A stretch of 64,000 nt of DNA. Source: Geothrix sp. (GTDB lineage: Bacteria; Acidobacteriota; Holophagae; Holophagales; Holophagaceae). Positions 17,616 to 25,247 of the stretch are shown here, piece by piece. The translations under genes were made by a program, and so were the position numbers. The stretch's first letter is position 1, and every line of letters starts with the position of its first letter. The stretch spans positions 1-64,000 of the forward strand of contig JAUXSE010000053.1 in the NCBI GenBank assembly GCA_030681515.1, written 5' to 3'. A model generated the notes under the pieces. It searched no databases, was not told where the DNA came from, and worked only from the letters and a program-made list of their open reading frames with translations.

Positions 17616-18721
17616 GCGATTCTTCGAGGACTTGGCAAGTCGCTGCAGGTGACGGGGAGCGAGCCTACCCGGACCTGTGCATCAAATGGTCCGTGATCCT
17701 CGACGGGCCGGGGGATCTCGGCCCCTGGCCGAAATGCAGGCAGGCTCTGCTCGACCGCGGAACCACGCCACAGATGGCTGCGGAGCTTCGCCGCTTCTGC
17801 GAAGAAATTTCGGATGGCGACAGAATCGTTCTTCGTGTTGGCCTCAGCAAAGTGTTCGGAGTGGGGCGCGTGGTTGGTGACTACGAGTGGAATGAAGCCT
17901 TTGGTGATGTGGATGGCTGGCGCATTCAGCATGTCCGCCGTGTTCGATGGCATTGGATCGCCCCCTCCGGCCAACCCATGCAATTCGCTGGAACACCCAT
18001 GAAAATCGGGACAACACAGCGCCTCGACGCCCCCGCAGTATTGACCTGGGCAGATGGTGTTGAAGCGAAGCCCTCAACCGGCCCATTGCCACTGCTCCCG
18101 ACTAGAACCGAGCCGCTCGAACTCGACCGCCTGATGGAGCATCTGTTCTTTCACGGTCTGGGGGCAGCCTCGCTTTCTGAACTTCAATCCAAAGTCTCAG
18201 ATATCATCCAATTGAGCCGCTGGTACGATGCACGCCAAGAGGACCCCTCGGAATCGGAAACGGTCAGCCACCTCGTGATGCCGCTCCTCCGCGCCCTAGG
18301 ATGGTCGGCACAGTTCGCGGCTGTGGAATGGCAGAAACTGGATATCGCCCTGTTCAAGCGCCTCCCCCGAGGAGATGAGTCCCTCGATACGGTGGTGGAA
18401 GTCAAGAAGCGTGGTAGCTCTCTTACCCGAGCACTTGGACAAGCTCAAGGGTACGCAAATGGGTCGGGCCGAGTGAATTGCGGCCGCATCATCCTGACTG
18501 ATGGCATCCGGTACAGCATCTTCGTCAGACGGGAAGATGGCAGTTGGCCCCCCACTCCCGAAGCCTACTTGAATCTGACTCGCCTACAAGACAGCTACCC
18601 CGTGTTGGGGTGCCAGGGTGCCACCGCGGCGTTCATGCTCCTCAGCCGTGATTGGGATGAAGGATTTACATCCGGCCGGAATTCGAAAAAACGAGCGAGC
18701 CGTGTGTCCTGGTCTGGATGA
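17612..18721 (+). CDS. Putative modification-dependent restriction endonuclease: EVE-like domain plus PD-(D/E)xK nuclease
   Basis: 369 residues, GTG start coupled to the lipoprotein gene. Residues about 17-115 resemble an EVE/PUA-type reader of modified bases: IKWSVIL, EEISDGDRIVLRVG, VFGVGRVVGDYEW, VRRVRWHWI. Residues about 212-305 match the N-terminal nuclease of type I restriction subunits: an acidic residue at 214-216, MPLLRALGW, D244 in LDIALF, E263 and K265 in VVEVKK, QAQGYA and ILTDGIRYSIF. The expected pieces of a PD-(D/E)xK active site are therefore present. GC content is visibly lower than in the neighbours, suggesting transfer. No methylase or helicase is adjacent, so a type IV-like enzyme is the best guess. 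Confidence 0.55.
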   Translation: MSDSSRTWQVAAGDGERAYPDLCIKWSVILDGPGDLGPWPKCRQALLDRGTTPQMAAELRRFCEEISDGDRIVLRVGLSKVFGVGRVVGDYEWNEAFGDVDGWRIQHVRRVRWHWIAPSGQPMQFAGTPMKIGTTQRLDAPAVLTWADGVEAKPSTGPLPLLPTRTEPLELDRLMEHLFFHGLGAASLSELQSKVSDIIQLSRWYDARQEDPSESETVSHLVMPLLRALGWSAQFAAVEWQKLDIALFKRLPRGDESLDTVVEVKKRGSSLTRALGQAQGYANGSGRVNCGRIILTDGIRYSIFVRREDGSWPPTPEAYLNLTRLQDSYPVLGCQGATAAFMLLSRDWDEGFTSGRNSKKRASRVSWSG

Positions 18722-18731
18722 AGGTAGAGCC

Positions 18732-19748
18732 ATGAATCTCTATTCCGCCCTGCGCCCGCTGATCTTCCGCCTGGATCCTGAAACCGCGCACAACCTGGCC
18801 TTCTGGCTGGGGGCGCGCGTCTGTTCCTGGCCACGACTGCCGGACCCGGAACTTCCGGCCACTCTGCGCCGCAGCGCCTTCGGCCTGGCCTTTCCCACGC
18901 CGCTGGGCCTGGCCGCGGGCCTGGACAAGGGCGCCACGCTGCTGCCCCTCTGGAAGGCCCTGGGCTTCGGCCATGTGGAGATCGGCACGGTCACGCCCCG
19001 GCCCCAGCCCGGCAATCCCAGGCCGCGCCTGTTCCGCTTTCCGGAGGCGGGCCTGATCCTCAACCGCATGGGCTTCAACAGCGAGGGGGCCGGGATCGTG
19101 GCCGCCCGCCTGCGGAACCGCCCGGCGGACCTCATCGTGGGCGGCAACCTGGGCAAGAACAAGGAGACCCCCGAGGCCCAGGCCCTGGACGACTACCGCG
19201 CCGCCTACCGCCTCATCGCGCCGCAGGTGGACTACACCGCCCTCAATGTGAGCAGCCCCAACACGCCGGGTCTGCGCGACCTTCAGGCCCCCGAGGCCCT
19301 GAAACCGCTGTTGGCAGGAATGCTGGACCTCCGCAGGGAGATGGGCCTGGAACGCCAGCCCCTGCTGCTCAAGCTGGCCCCGGACCTGGCGCCGGAGGAT
19401 CTCGACGCCATCGTGGAGGTGGCCGTGGCATCCGGCATCTCCGGCCTCATTGCCACCAACACCACCCTGGATCGCGGCGTGGTGGAGGAACCGCTGCGCG
19501 CCCAGGTCGAATCCAAGGGCGCGGGCGGCCTCAGCGGCGTGCCCCTTCAGGCCAAGGCCCGGGAGGTGCGCCGCCGCATCCTGACTGCCCTGCGGGGCCG
19601 CCTGCCCCTGGTGGCCTGCGGTGGCCTGGGATCGGCGGAGGATGTGCAAGGCGCCCTGGACGACGGTGCGGCCCTGGCCCAGATCTACAGCGCGCTGATC
19701 TTCGAGGGCCCGGCGCTGATCCAGCGCATCCATGAAGGCCTGATATAG
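18732..19748 (+). CDS. pyrD: Dihydroorotate dehydrogenase, quinone-dependent (class 2)
   Basis: FMN enzyme of pyrimidine synthesis at the inner face of the membrane; passes electrons to quinone. 338 residues from ATG 18732, preceded by an AAGGTAG site. The N-terminal helical extension MNLYSALRPLIFRLDPETAH is the class-2 membrane anchor. GLAAGLDKGA, EIGTVTPRPQPGNPRPRLFR, NRMGFNSEG, NVSSPNTPGLRDLQ (catalytic Ser region) and ACGGLGSAEDV are diagnostic. The quinone is probably menaquinone made through the mqnE pathway next door (inference). Confidence 0.97.
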   Translation: MNLYSALRPLIFRLDPETAHNLAFWLGARVCSWPRLPDPELPATLRRSAFGLAFPTPLGLAAGLDKGATLLPLWKALGFGHVEIGTVTPRPQPGNPRPRLFRFPEAGLILNRMGFNSEGAGIVAARLRNRPADLIVGGNLGKNKETPEAQALDDYRAAYRLIAPQVDYTALNVSSPNTPGLRDLQAPEALKPLLAGMLDLRREMGLERQPLLLKLAPDLAPEDLDAIVEVAVASGISGLIATNTTLDRGVVEEPLRAQVESKGAGGLSGVPLQAKAREVRRRILTALRGRLPLVACGGLGSAEDVQGALDDGAALAQIYSALIFEGPALIQRIHEGLI

Positions 19749-19767
19749 CCTGAAAAGCAGACGGAAT

Positions 19768-19865
19768 TTGATAAGCGGAGGAAAGCGGAAGAGCGGAGGA
19801 GAGCGGAGACAAGCCTTGTCCTTTCTCGGCTTTCCTCAGCCCCTCAGCTGTCCTCCGCTTTCATA
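19768..19865. repeat. Imperfect inverted array of AGCGGA words
   Basis: AGCGGA occurs at 19774, 19784, 19792 and 19802, spaced 10, 8 and 10 bp. The opposing arm (about 19820-19862) holds TCCTCCGCTTT and the degraded words CTCGGCTTT, CTCAGCC and CTCAGCTG. The arms pair only in part, as if the element were older than those at 1.0 or 15.1 kb. It lies between the pyrD stop and the mqnE start. Confidence 0.7.
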
Positions 19866-19928
19866 TATTCCTTTCTCAAGAACAATCGATTCAACCCTGC
19901 GACGCTACACTGGGGGTTCGAGGTATCG

Positions 19929-21056
19929 ATGTTGTCACTGCAATCGAGGATCCGCGACCCCCGCCTGCTGCCCCTGGCGGACAAGGTGCTGCGCGGGGAG
20001 CGCCTGGACTTCGAGGACGGGCTGCTGCTCTATGAAAGCCCGGACCTCACGGGCATCGGCGCCATGGCCCACCACGTGCGGCTGCAGAAGCACGGCCGCG
20101 CCGCCTACTACGCGGTGAGCCGCCGCCTCTCCTACACCAACGTCTGCTACACCCACTGCCAGTTCTGCGCCTTCCAGGCCAAGCCCGGCGACCCCCGCGC
20201 CTACTCGCTCTCCGCCGAGGACATCATCCAGGAACTGGAGAAGCCCGAGAACGCGGGTGTCCGCGAGCTGCACATGACCTCGGGCCACAACCCGAAGCTG
20301 AAGATCGGCTACTTTGAGGATCTGTTCGGCAGGATCAAGGCACGGTTCCCGGCCATCCACCTCAAGGTCTTCACCATGATCGAGATGGACTACTACGCCC
20401 GGATCTCGGGGCTGTCCACGGATGCCTTCCTGGACCGCTGCATGGCCGCGGGGCTGGAGAGCTGCCCCGGCGGCGGCGCGGAGATCTTCGACGAAGCGAT
20501 CCGCGAAAAGATATGCATCGGCAAGAAGGACGCCCAGGTCTGGCTGGATACGGCCGAGCTCTGCCACCGGAAGGGCCTACCCACCAACTGCACCATGCTC
20601 TACGGGCACATCGAAGAGGCGAGGCACCGGGTGGACCACCTGCTGCGCCTGCGGGCCCTGCAGGACCGCTCCCTTGCGGCCGGATACACGGGCTTCCTGG
20701 CCTACATCCCCCTGGCCTACCAGAACGAGGACAACGAACTGAGCGCCACCTACGTGATCCACGAAACCACGGGCACCCAGGACCTGCGCGAGATCGCCGT
20801 GGCCCGGCTGCTGCTCGACAACATCCCGCACATCAAGGCGTACTGGGTGATGATCACGCCGGGCCTGGCCCAGGCGGGCCTCAGCTATGGCGCTGACGAT
20901 CTGGACGGCACGGTCATCGCCGAGGAGATCGCCCACCTGGCCGGCGCCAAGAGCCCCCAGGGCCTCCAGCAGGGCGAGCTGGTGCGCCTCATCCGGGAAG
21001 CCGGCTTCGAGCCCCTGGAGCGGGACAACCTCTATCGCACCTATGCCAGCGTGTAG
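19929..21056 (+). CDS. mqnE: Aminofutalosine synthase (radical SAM)
   Basis: Joins SAM-derived adenosyl to 3-enolpyruvoyl-oxybenzoate, giving aminofutalosine, in the futalosine route to menaquinone. 375 residues. The radical-SAM cluster motif is CYTHCQFC (C-x3-C-x2-C) near residue 74. GVRELHMTSGHNPKLKIGYF, LESCPGGGAEIFDEAIREKI and the late YWVMITPGLAQAGLSYGADD are MqnE-type. A GAGGT ribosome site precedes the ATG. Other mqn genes are not in the window. Confidence 0.93.
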   Translation: MLSLQSRIRDPRLLPLADKVLRGERLDFEDGLLLYESPDLTGIGAMAHHVRLQKHGRAAYYAVSRRLSYTNVCYTHCQFCAFQAKPGDPRAYSLSAEDIIQELEKPENAGVRELHMTSGHNPKLKIGYFEDLFGRIKARFPAIHLKVFTMIEMDYYARISGLSTDAFLDRCMAAGLESCPGGGAEIFDEAIREKICIGKKDAQVWLDTAELCHRKGLPTNCTMLYGHIEEARHRVDHLLRLRALQDRSLAAGYTGFLAYIPLAYQNEDNELSATYVIHETTGTQDLREIAVARLLLDNIPHIKAYWVMITPGLAQAGLSYGADDLDGTVIAEEIAHLAGAKSPQGLQQGELVRLIREAGFEPLERDNLYRTYASV

Positions 21057-21084
21057 AGCGCCCAAACTAACCCCGGCGATGCCG

Positions 21085-21437
21085 TGATGTGGATTTTTTG
21101 GGCTCATCCGGGAATTCAGGGACCAGAAAAGCGGAACACAGAGTCCACAGAACGCCGCAGAGGACACAGAGAAAAACGCTGGTCACGGAAGCCACGGAAG
21201 AAAACCGGAAGGCACAGAAAAGGCATGGGCGTTCGCTCCGAAAGCGCGGGCTGCATCCCGGGGGCGCCTGGTCTGCGCTTTGGGGACGCGGCCCCAGGCG
21301 TCCCCGGGATCACTTCCGGCTGAGCCGGAAGCCGCCTCCGGCGGGCCCGTGCGGTGAGCACCACGGTTCCTTCCGTGCCCTCCGTGGAATTCCGTGTCTT
21401 CTGTGTTCCTGCTTTTCCTGAACTTCCGGGAGAACCA
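21085..21437. repeat. Large inverted word-repeat element, copy 1, between convergent genes
   Basis: This 394-bp gap between mqnE and the phospholipase gene holds one element. The left arm (about 21115-21225) repeats CACAG, CAGAG and CACGGAA words, for example GGACACAGAGAAAA. The right arm (about 21360-21430) has the complements TTCCGTG, CTGTGTTCC and GTCTTCTGTGTT. The middle is a GC-rich stem with GCCGGAAGCCGCCTCCGG. It matches the element at 50.0-50.3 kb in inverted orientation, with extra sequence in the middle. It contains open frames rich in Arg, Glu and Thr that are repeat artefacts, not genes. It could act as a bidirectional terminator. Confidence 0.85.
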
Positions 21438-21450
21438 TTTTAAGACGCTC

Positions 21451-22656
21451 TCAATCCACCTTGCGCTTCTGGTAGGCCTTCATCGGATCGAGCGCGAAGG
21501 CGTAGCGGCTGTCCCAGAGCCGATCGAAGATGCGGGCCGCCTGCCCCGCCAACGGCGAATCGCGGAAGATCAGTTCGACGTTCCGCGATTCGGTGAAGTA
21601 GCCTTCCTCCCAGTTGCTGGTGCCCAGGGCCAGGTGGGCTTCATCCACCACCAGGTACTTGCTGTGGATGGTGCGGGAGAAGGGGATGTGGCCCTCCTTT
21701 GCCTCGGGGATGGAGGCCACCTTCACTTCCAGGTTCGGGATCAGGGTGAGTGCCTTCAAGTGCGGCAGGGCCCGGCCCCCCAGCACCCAGTCGGATACCA
21801 GCAGTTTCACTTTCACGCCCCGCACGGCGGCGGCGCGGAGGGCGTTGTCCAGCACGGGCCAGTAGTGGTCCTGGCCCGAGATCGGCGAATAGACCAGCAG
21901 CTGCACGCGGACGGTCTGCCGGGCCTGGCCCAGCAGCTCCACCAGGGCCTCGATGGCGGGCCGGATGTCCTTCGGCGTCAGGAAAGGCGGGCTGGCCACC
22001 AGCTCGGCGTCAGGGCGGGCGATTGCGGGCGGCAACGCTGGGAAATCCGGCAGTTTCCGGTCCCCGGCAAAGGTCCAGTCAACGGCGAACAGCCGCGACA
22101 ACCGCGACACGATGCGCGCATCGGTGGTCCGCACGCCCAGCTCGTGGATGTGCTCCAGGGCCCGCCAGTCGAAGTTCTGGCTGCCCAGGAAGGCCTCCCT
22201 GCCGTCCACCACGAAGTACTTGGCGTGGAGGATGCCCTTCGAAACGCCCGCCAGGTCGAAGCTCCGCACCTCGGCGCCGGGGATGCGCCGGATCCGGGCC
22301 ACGGAGGCGGGATCCTGCTCCAGCATCTTCGACGAGAGCAGGAAGCGCACCATCACACCGCGAGCCCCGGCCTTTTCCAGTTCCGCCAGCACCGGTTCCA
22401 GGGCGCTGCCCGGACGGCTGGTGACATAGAATTCGGCGGCCTCCACGCTCGTCTTCGCGCCCCGGATCAGGTCCAACCACACATCCTTGGCGAAGGGCAG
22501 CGCGGGATCGGCGAGATCCGTTTCCGCCGGGATGGACTGCACCAGGCGCGTGGCGGGCACCTGAGGCTGGATCCCGGGCTGCGCATGCGCGGCCTGGGGG
22601 AGGGCGGCGAGGGACAGGGCCGCGGCGAGGATGAGGACCAGGGAACGAACAGTCAT
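21451..22656 (-). CDS. Secreted phospholipase D-like protein with two HKD motifs
   Basis: 401 residues with a signal peptide ending PQAAHAQ. Two half-sites of the PLD superfamily are clear: HAKYFVVDGREAFLGSQN near residue 143 and HSKYLVVDEAHLALGTSN near residue 327. Both H-x-K-x4-D motifs are intact, so it should form an active phosphodiesterase (phospholipid or nucleic acid substrate). The layout is like secreted PLD3/4-type or Nuc-related proteins. It probably acts in the periplasm or outside the cell. The FHA protein lies upstream on the same strand, 96 bp away. Confidence 0.88.
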   Translation of the reverse strand: MTVRSLVLILAAALSLAALPQAAHAQPGIQPQVPATRLVQSIPAETDLADPALPFAKDVWLDLIRGAKTSVEAAEFYVTSRPGSALEPVLAELEKAGARGVMVRFLLSSKMLEQDPASVARIRRIPGAEVRSFDLAGVSKGILHAKYFVVDGREAFLGSQNFDWRALEHIHELGVRTTDARIVSRLSRLFAVDWTFAGDRKLPDFPALPPAIARPDAELVASPPFLTPKDIRPAIEALVELLGQARQTVRVQLLVYSPISGQDHYWPVLDNALRAAAVRGVKVKLLVSDWVLGGRALPHLKALTLIPNLEVKVASIPEAKEGHIPFSRTIHSKYLVVDEAHLALGTSNWEEGYFTESRNVELIFRDSPLAGQAARIFDRLWDSRYAFALDPMKAYQKRKVD

Positions 22657-22720
22657 GGCGTCACTCCAGGGTTGAGGATACCCCGTGGACGCGCCTCCGC
22701 CGCGCGGCCTTCCGCCTCCA

Positions 22721-22751
22721 TAAGACTGAAGACTGAAGACTGAAGACTTCC
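22721..22751. repeat. Tandem 7-bp word GACTGAA, single arm
   Basis: GACTGAA lies at 22724, 22731 and 22738, followed by a partial GACTT. Period is exactly 7 bp. No opposing arm is seen nearby, unlike the other word-repeat sites. It lies just after the stop of the FHA-GAF gene and before the start of the phospholipase gene (both minus strand). Confidence 0.8.
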
Positions 22752-22752
22752 C

Positions 22753-24855
22753 CTACCCCAGCTTCAGAATGCTCGACCCGTCCGCGTAGTCCTCCGTGGG
22801 GGTCTCCCGCATCTTCTGGAGCACCTGCACCAGGGCGCGGATGCGGTCCACCATCTCCCCGATCTTGGCGAGCTTGGCCTCTTCGGGGTACTTCCGTTCC
22901 AGCATCTCCACCTGCATGGAGATGATCGCCAGCGGATTGTTGATCTCGTGCTTGAGGGTGCCCGCCATCTGCCGGAAGGATTCCAGCCGTTCGGCCGCGA
23001 GGGCCCGCTGCTGCAGTTCGGTGTGCCCCCGCAGCACCTGCAGCCGGTGGTGGAGCGCTTCCCAACGGAAGCCCTCGGCCAGCCAGTCCGTGGCGCCGGC
23101 CTCGATGAGCCGGGGCGTATCGTCCTCCGTGCAGCGCACCACCAGGATCGGTGTCGTGGCGAAGGACGGATGATGGCGGTAGGCGCGGATGCAACCCTCC
23201 AGATCCCGGGTGCCCTGGGCGTCCACCACCAGGAACCGGAACTTGGGCAGCGGCGGCGGTGGTGGCCCCTGCTCCAGCGGATGCAACCACAGATCCCCGG
23301 CCTCGGCCACGGTCTGGAAGAGGCCCAGCAGGTTCAGATCCTCGCTCACCAGGCCCAGAAGGGGCCGGGCGGGCTCTTCGGGCATGGCATCCGGACCTTC
23401 CGGCAGGAAGAGATCCAGGGCCTGATCGGCCCAATGCCATCGCACACCGGCGTCCTGCAGCACCCGCAGGGTCCAGGGATCGGGCATGGGCCCGTGCAAC
23501 CCGGCCGGCAGGTTCAGCCGCAGGATCCGGGAACCCCGCTCCTGATCCCAGCGGGTGGAGACGATGGCCCCTTCCGCCAGCTGCATGAGCATGGGTTCCA
23601 CCAGACCCGCGAGGGCGACCACGAGGGGGCCGCCGGCCATCCATACCGAAGCCGGCGGGGCCTCCGTGACGCACAGGCGGGCTCTTCGCAGGCGAAGAAG
23701 GGACTCCCAGCGCCGGACGAGATCCTCCTGGAGATCGGCCATCGGGAGCGGGTGGCCGGCCAGGGGCGATTCCTCCGCCCGTCCGTCCCGGCTGCCGTGA
23801 TCGAGCAGCGCCGTCAGTTGTTCGAGCTGGGAGCGGATGGCCTCCCCTGCGCTCTCCGGGAGCTCCTCCGCCCAGCTGTGCACGCGCCTCAGGGGGGCGG
23901 CCATGGCGGCGAGCAGTTGCCCGTGGCGGTCGCCCTCACGCTGGCACTCGGTACGCAACCTCAGGAGCTCGCCCTGCTGCTCGGCCTGGCCCAGCGCGCG
24001 CCGATTGAGCATGGCCTGCCGGAGGGCCATGGAACCCTGGCGCACGAAGGCCTGGAAGATGGCCAGGTCGAAGCGGCTGAAGGGACGGCCCTCGGATTCC
24101 CGATCCAGGTAGAGGGCGCCGTGGATCGTTCCTTCATCCTCCATGGGGGCGCACAGCAGCGAGCCCCGATGCAGTTCCACCAGGCTCATGCCTCCGAACC
24201 GGGGATCCGCGAGGGGCCGGTTGGACAACACTGCGGTGCGCTCCTGGGCCACATAGTCGAGGATGGAACGGGACAGGCCGATGCCCTCCTGCACATCGCC
24301 CACGCGATGGGCGGTGCGCCATTCCCCACCCATTTGTTTCATGACGAGGAAGCCCCGGTCGCCTCCCAGGAGCCGCAGCGATTCCTCCAGCAGCTCCTTG
24401 ACCATGGCGTCGGAATCCGCCTGGCGGAGCAGCTTTTCCGTGGACCGGTGCAGCAGTTCAATGCCCCGGATCAGCACCATCGCCTGGGCCGGTTCGGGCC
24501 GGACCTCATGGAAAAGATCCCCCACCCGCTCGGCGAAGGTGCTGCCGTCGAGGCCCGGGAAGCCCTCGGTGAAGGTGAGGTTCCAACCGCCCATCACCAG
24601 CTCGTCCCCGTCCTGGAGCGCGTTGCCCTGGGGGAGGTTGAGCGGCAGCCCGTTGAGCTGCGTCCCGTTGGCGGAATCCAGATCCCTCACCCACCAGGTG
24701 GCACCGATCCGGTCAACGGAAGCGTGGACCCTCGACAGACTGGCCAGGCCCGGTTGCGCCAACACGCAGGCCAGCGGATCCCGGCCCAGCTGGCAGGCCT
24801 CGTGGACCGCATGCCGCATGAGCTGGTTACCCTCCAGCCAGGACAGGTAGGGCAT
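22753..24855 (-). CDS. FHA-GAF signalling protein with REC-like domain and terminal histidine-kinase phosphoacceptor
   Basis: 700 residues, no membrane segment. FHA domain about residues 20-100 (LSRVHASVD, then VRDLDSANGTQLNG). GAF domain about 140-290 (LLGGDRGFLVMKQ, LLCAPMEDEGTIHGALYLDR). Residues 310-480 look like a degenerate dimerisation and ATPase pair lacking clear N and G boxes. A receiver-like domain follows (FRFLVVDAQGTRDLE, TPILVVRCTEDD). The protein ends with a phosphoacceptor helix, LKHEINNPLAII (His636), with no ATPase domain after it. It may read phospho-Thr through FHA and take part in a phosphorelay with a separate kinase. Order and loss of motifs are unusual. Confidence 0.75.
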   Translation of the reverse strand: MPYLSWLEGNQLMRHAVHEACQLGRDPLACVLAQPGLASLSRVHASVDRIGATWWVRDLDSANGTQLNGLPLNLPQGNALQDGDELVMGGWNLTFTEGFPGLDGSTFAERVGDLFHEVRPEPAQAMVLIRGIELLHRSTEKLLRQADSDAMVKELLEESLRLLGGDRGFLVMKQMGGEWRTAHRVGDVQEGIGLSRSILDYVAQERTAVLSNRPLADPRFGGMSLVELHRGSLLCAPMEDEGTIHGALYLDRESEGRPFSRFDLAIFQAFVRQGSMALRQAMLNRRALGQAEQQGELLRLRTECQREGDRHGQLLAAMAAPLRRVHSWAEELPESAGEAIRSQLEQLTALLDHGSRDGRAEESPLAGHPLPMADLQEDLVRRWESLLRLRRARLCVTEAPPASVWMAGGPLVVALAGLVEPMLMQLAEGAIVSTRWDQERGSRILRLNLPAGLHGPMPDPWTLRVLQDAGVRWHWADQALDLFLPEGPDAMPEEPARPLLGLVSEDLNLLGLFQTVAEAGDLWLHPLEQGPPPPPLPKFRFLVVDAQGTRDLEGCIRAYRHHPSFATTPILVVRCTEDDTPRLIEAGATDWLAEGFRWEALHHRLQVLRGHTELQQRALAAERLESFRQMAGTLKHEINNPLAIISMQVEMLERKYPEEAKLAKIGEMVDRIRALVQVLQKMRETPTEDYADGSSILKLG

Positions 24856-24903
24856 CGGACCTCCACACCGGATGCTTCGGGTGGATCCAGGCCAGACCTG
24901 AAT

Positions 24904-25203
24904 TTACGAGGGCAAAGGATACCGGGTATCGCGAGTCCGGCTGGGGCGGAAGAAGAGCATGGTGTGGCCGATGGTCCAGACGTGCTGCAGGCCGGGAACC
25001 GCGGCGCAGAGCGCCCTGGCGGCGGTGTCCTCGTCCTCGAAGCTGTTGGGGTTGACCTTGACCTTCACCAGTTCGAGGCTGTCCACCATCACATCCAGTT
25101 CCGCCGCCTGGGCGGGCGTCACGCCCCCCTTGCCCACATGCATGACGGGCTTGAGCTTGTGGGCCTGGGCCTTGAGGAACTGGCGCTGTTTTGGGGTCAA
25201 CAT
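24904..25203 (-). CDS. yhbY: YhbY/CRM-family RNA-binding protein
   Basis: 99 residues, a single CRM domain that binds the large ribosomal subunit precursor. It shows LTPKQRQFLKAQAHKLKPVM followed by HVGKGGVTPAQAAE (GxxG loop) and LELVKVKVNPNSFED, all characteristic. Start ATG at 25201-25203. It is divergent from the M64 peptidase gene, with 44 bp between the two starts. Confidence 0.93.
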   Translation of the reverse strand: MLTPKQRQFLKAQAHKLKPVMHVGKGGVTPAQAAELDVMVDSLELVKVKVNPNSFEDEDTAARALCAAVPGLQHVWTIGHTMLFFRPSRTRDTRYPLPS

Positions 25204-25247
25204 CGGATCTCCGGCCTTCCAGTCTATCTTGGATGGCGAGGTGTCCC

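Noticed and set aside
17262-18721. Lipoprotein and nuclease-like gene as a two-gene defence system
   Set aside because: They overlap by 4 nt, but the lipoprotein is Ig-like with host-like codon use, and nothing links the functions; kept as separate genes.
21084-21323. 79- and 110-residue basic ORFs in the repeat element
   Set aside because: They are translations of CACAG/CACGGAA words and differ in frame and sequence between the two element copies.
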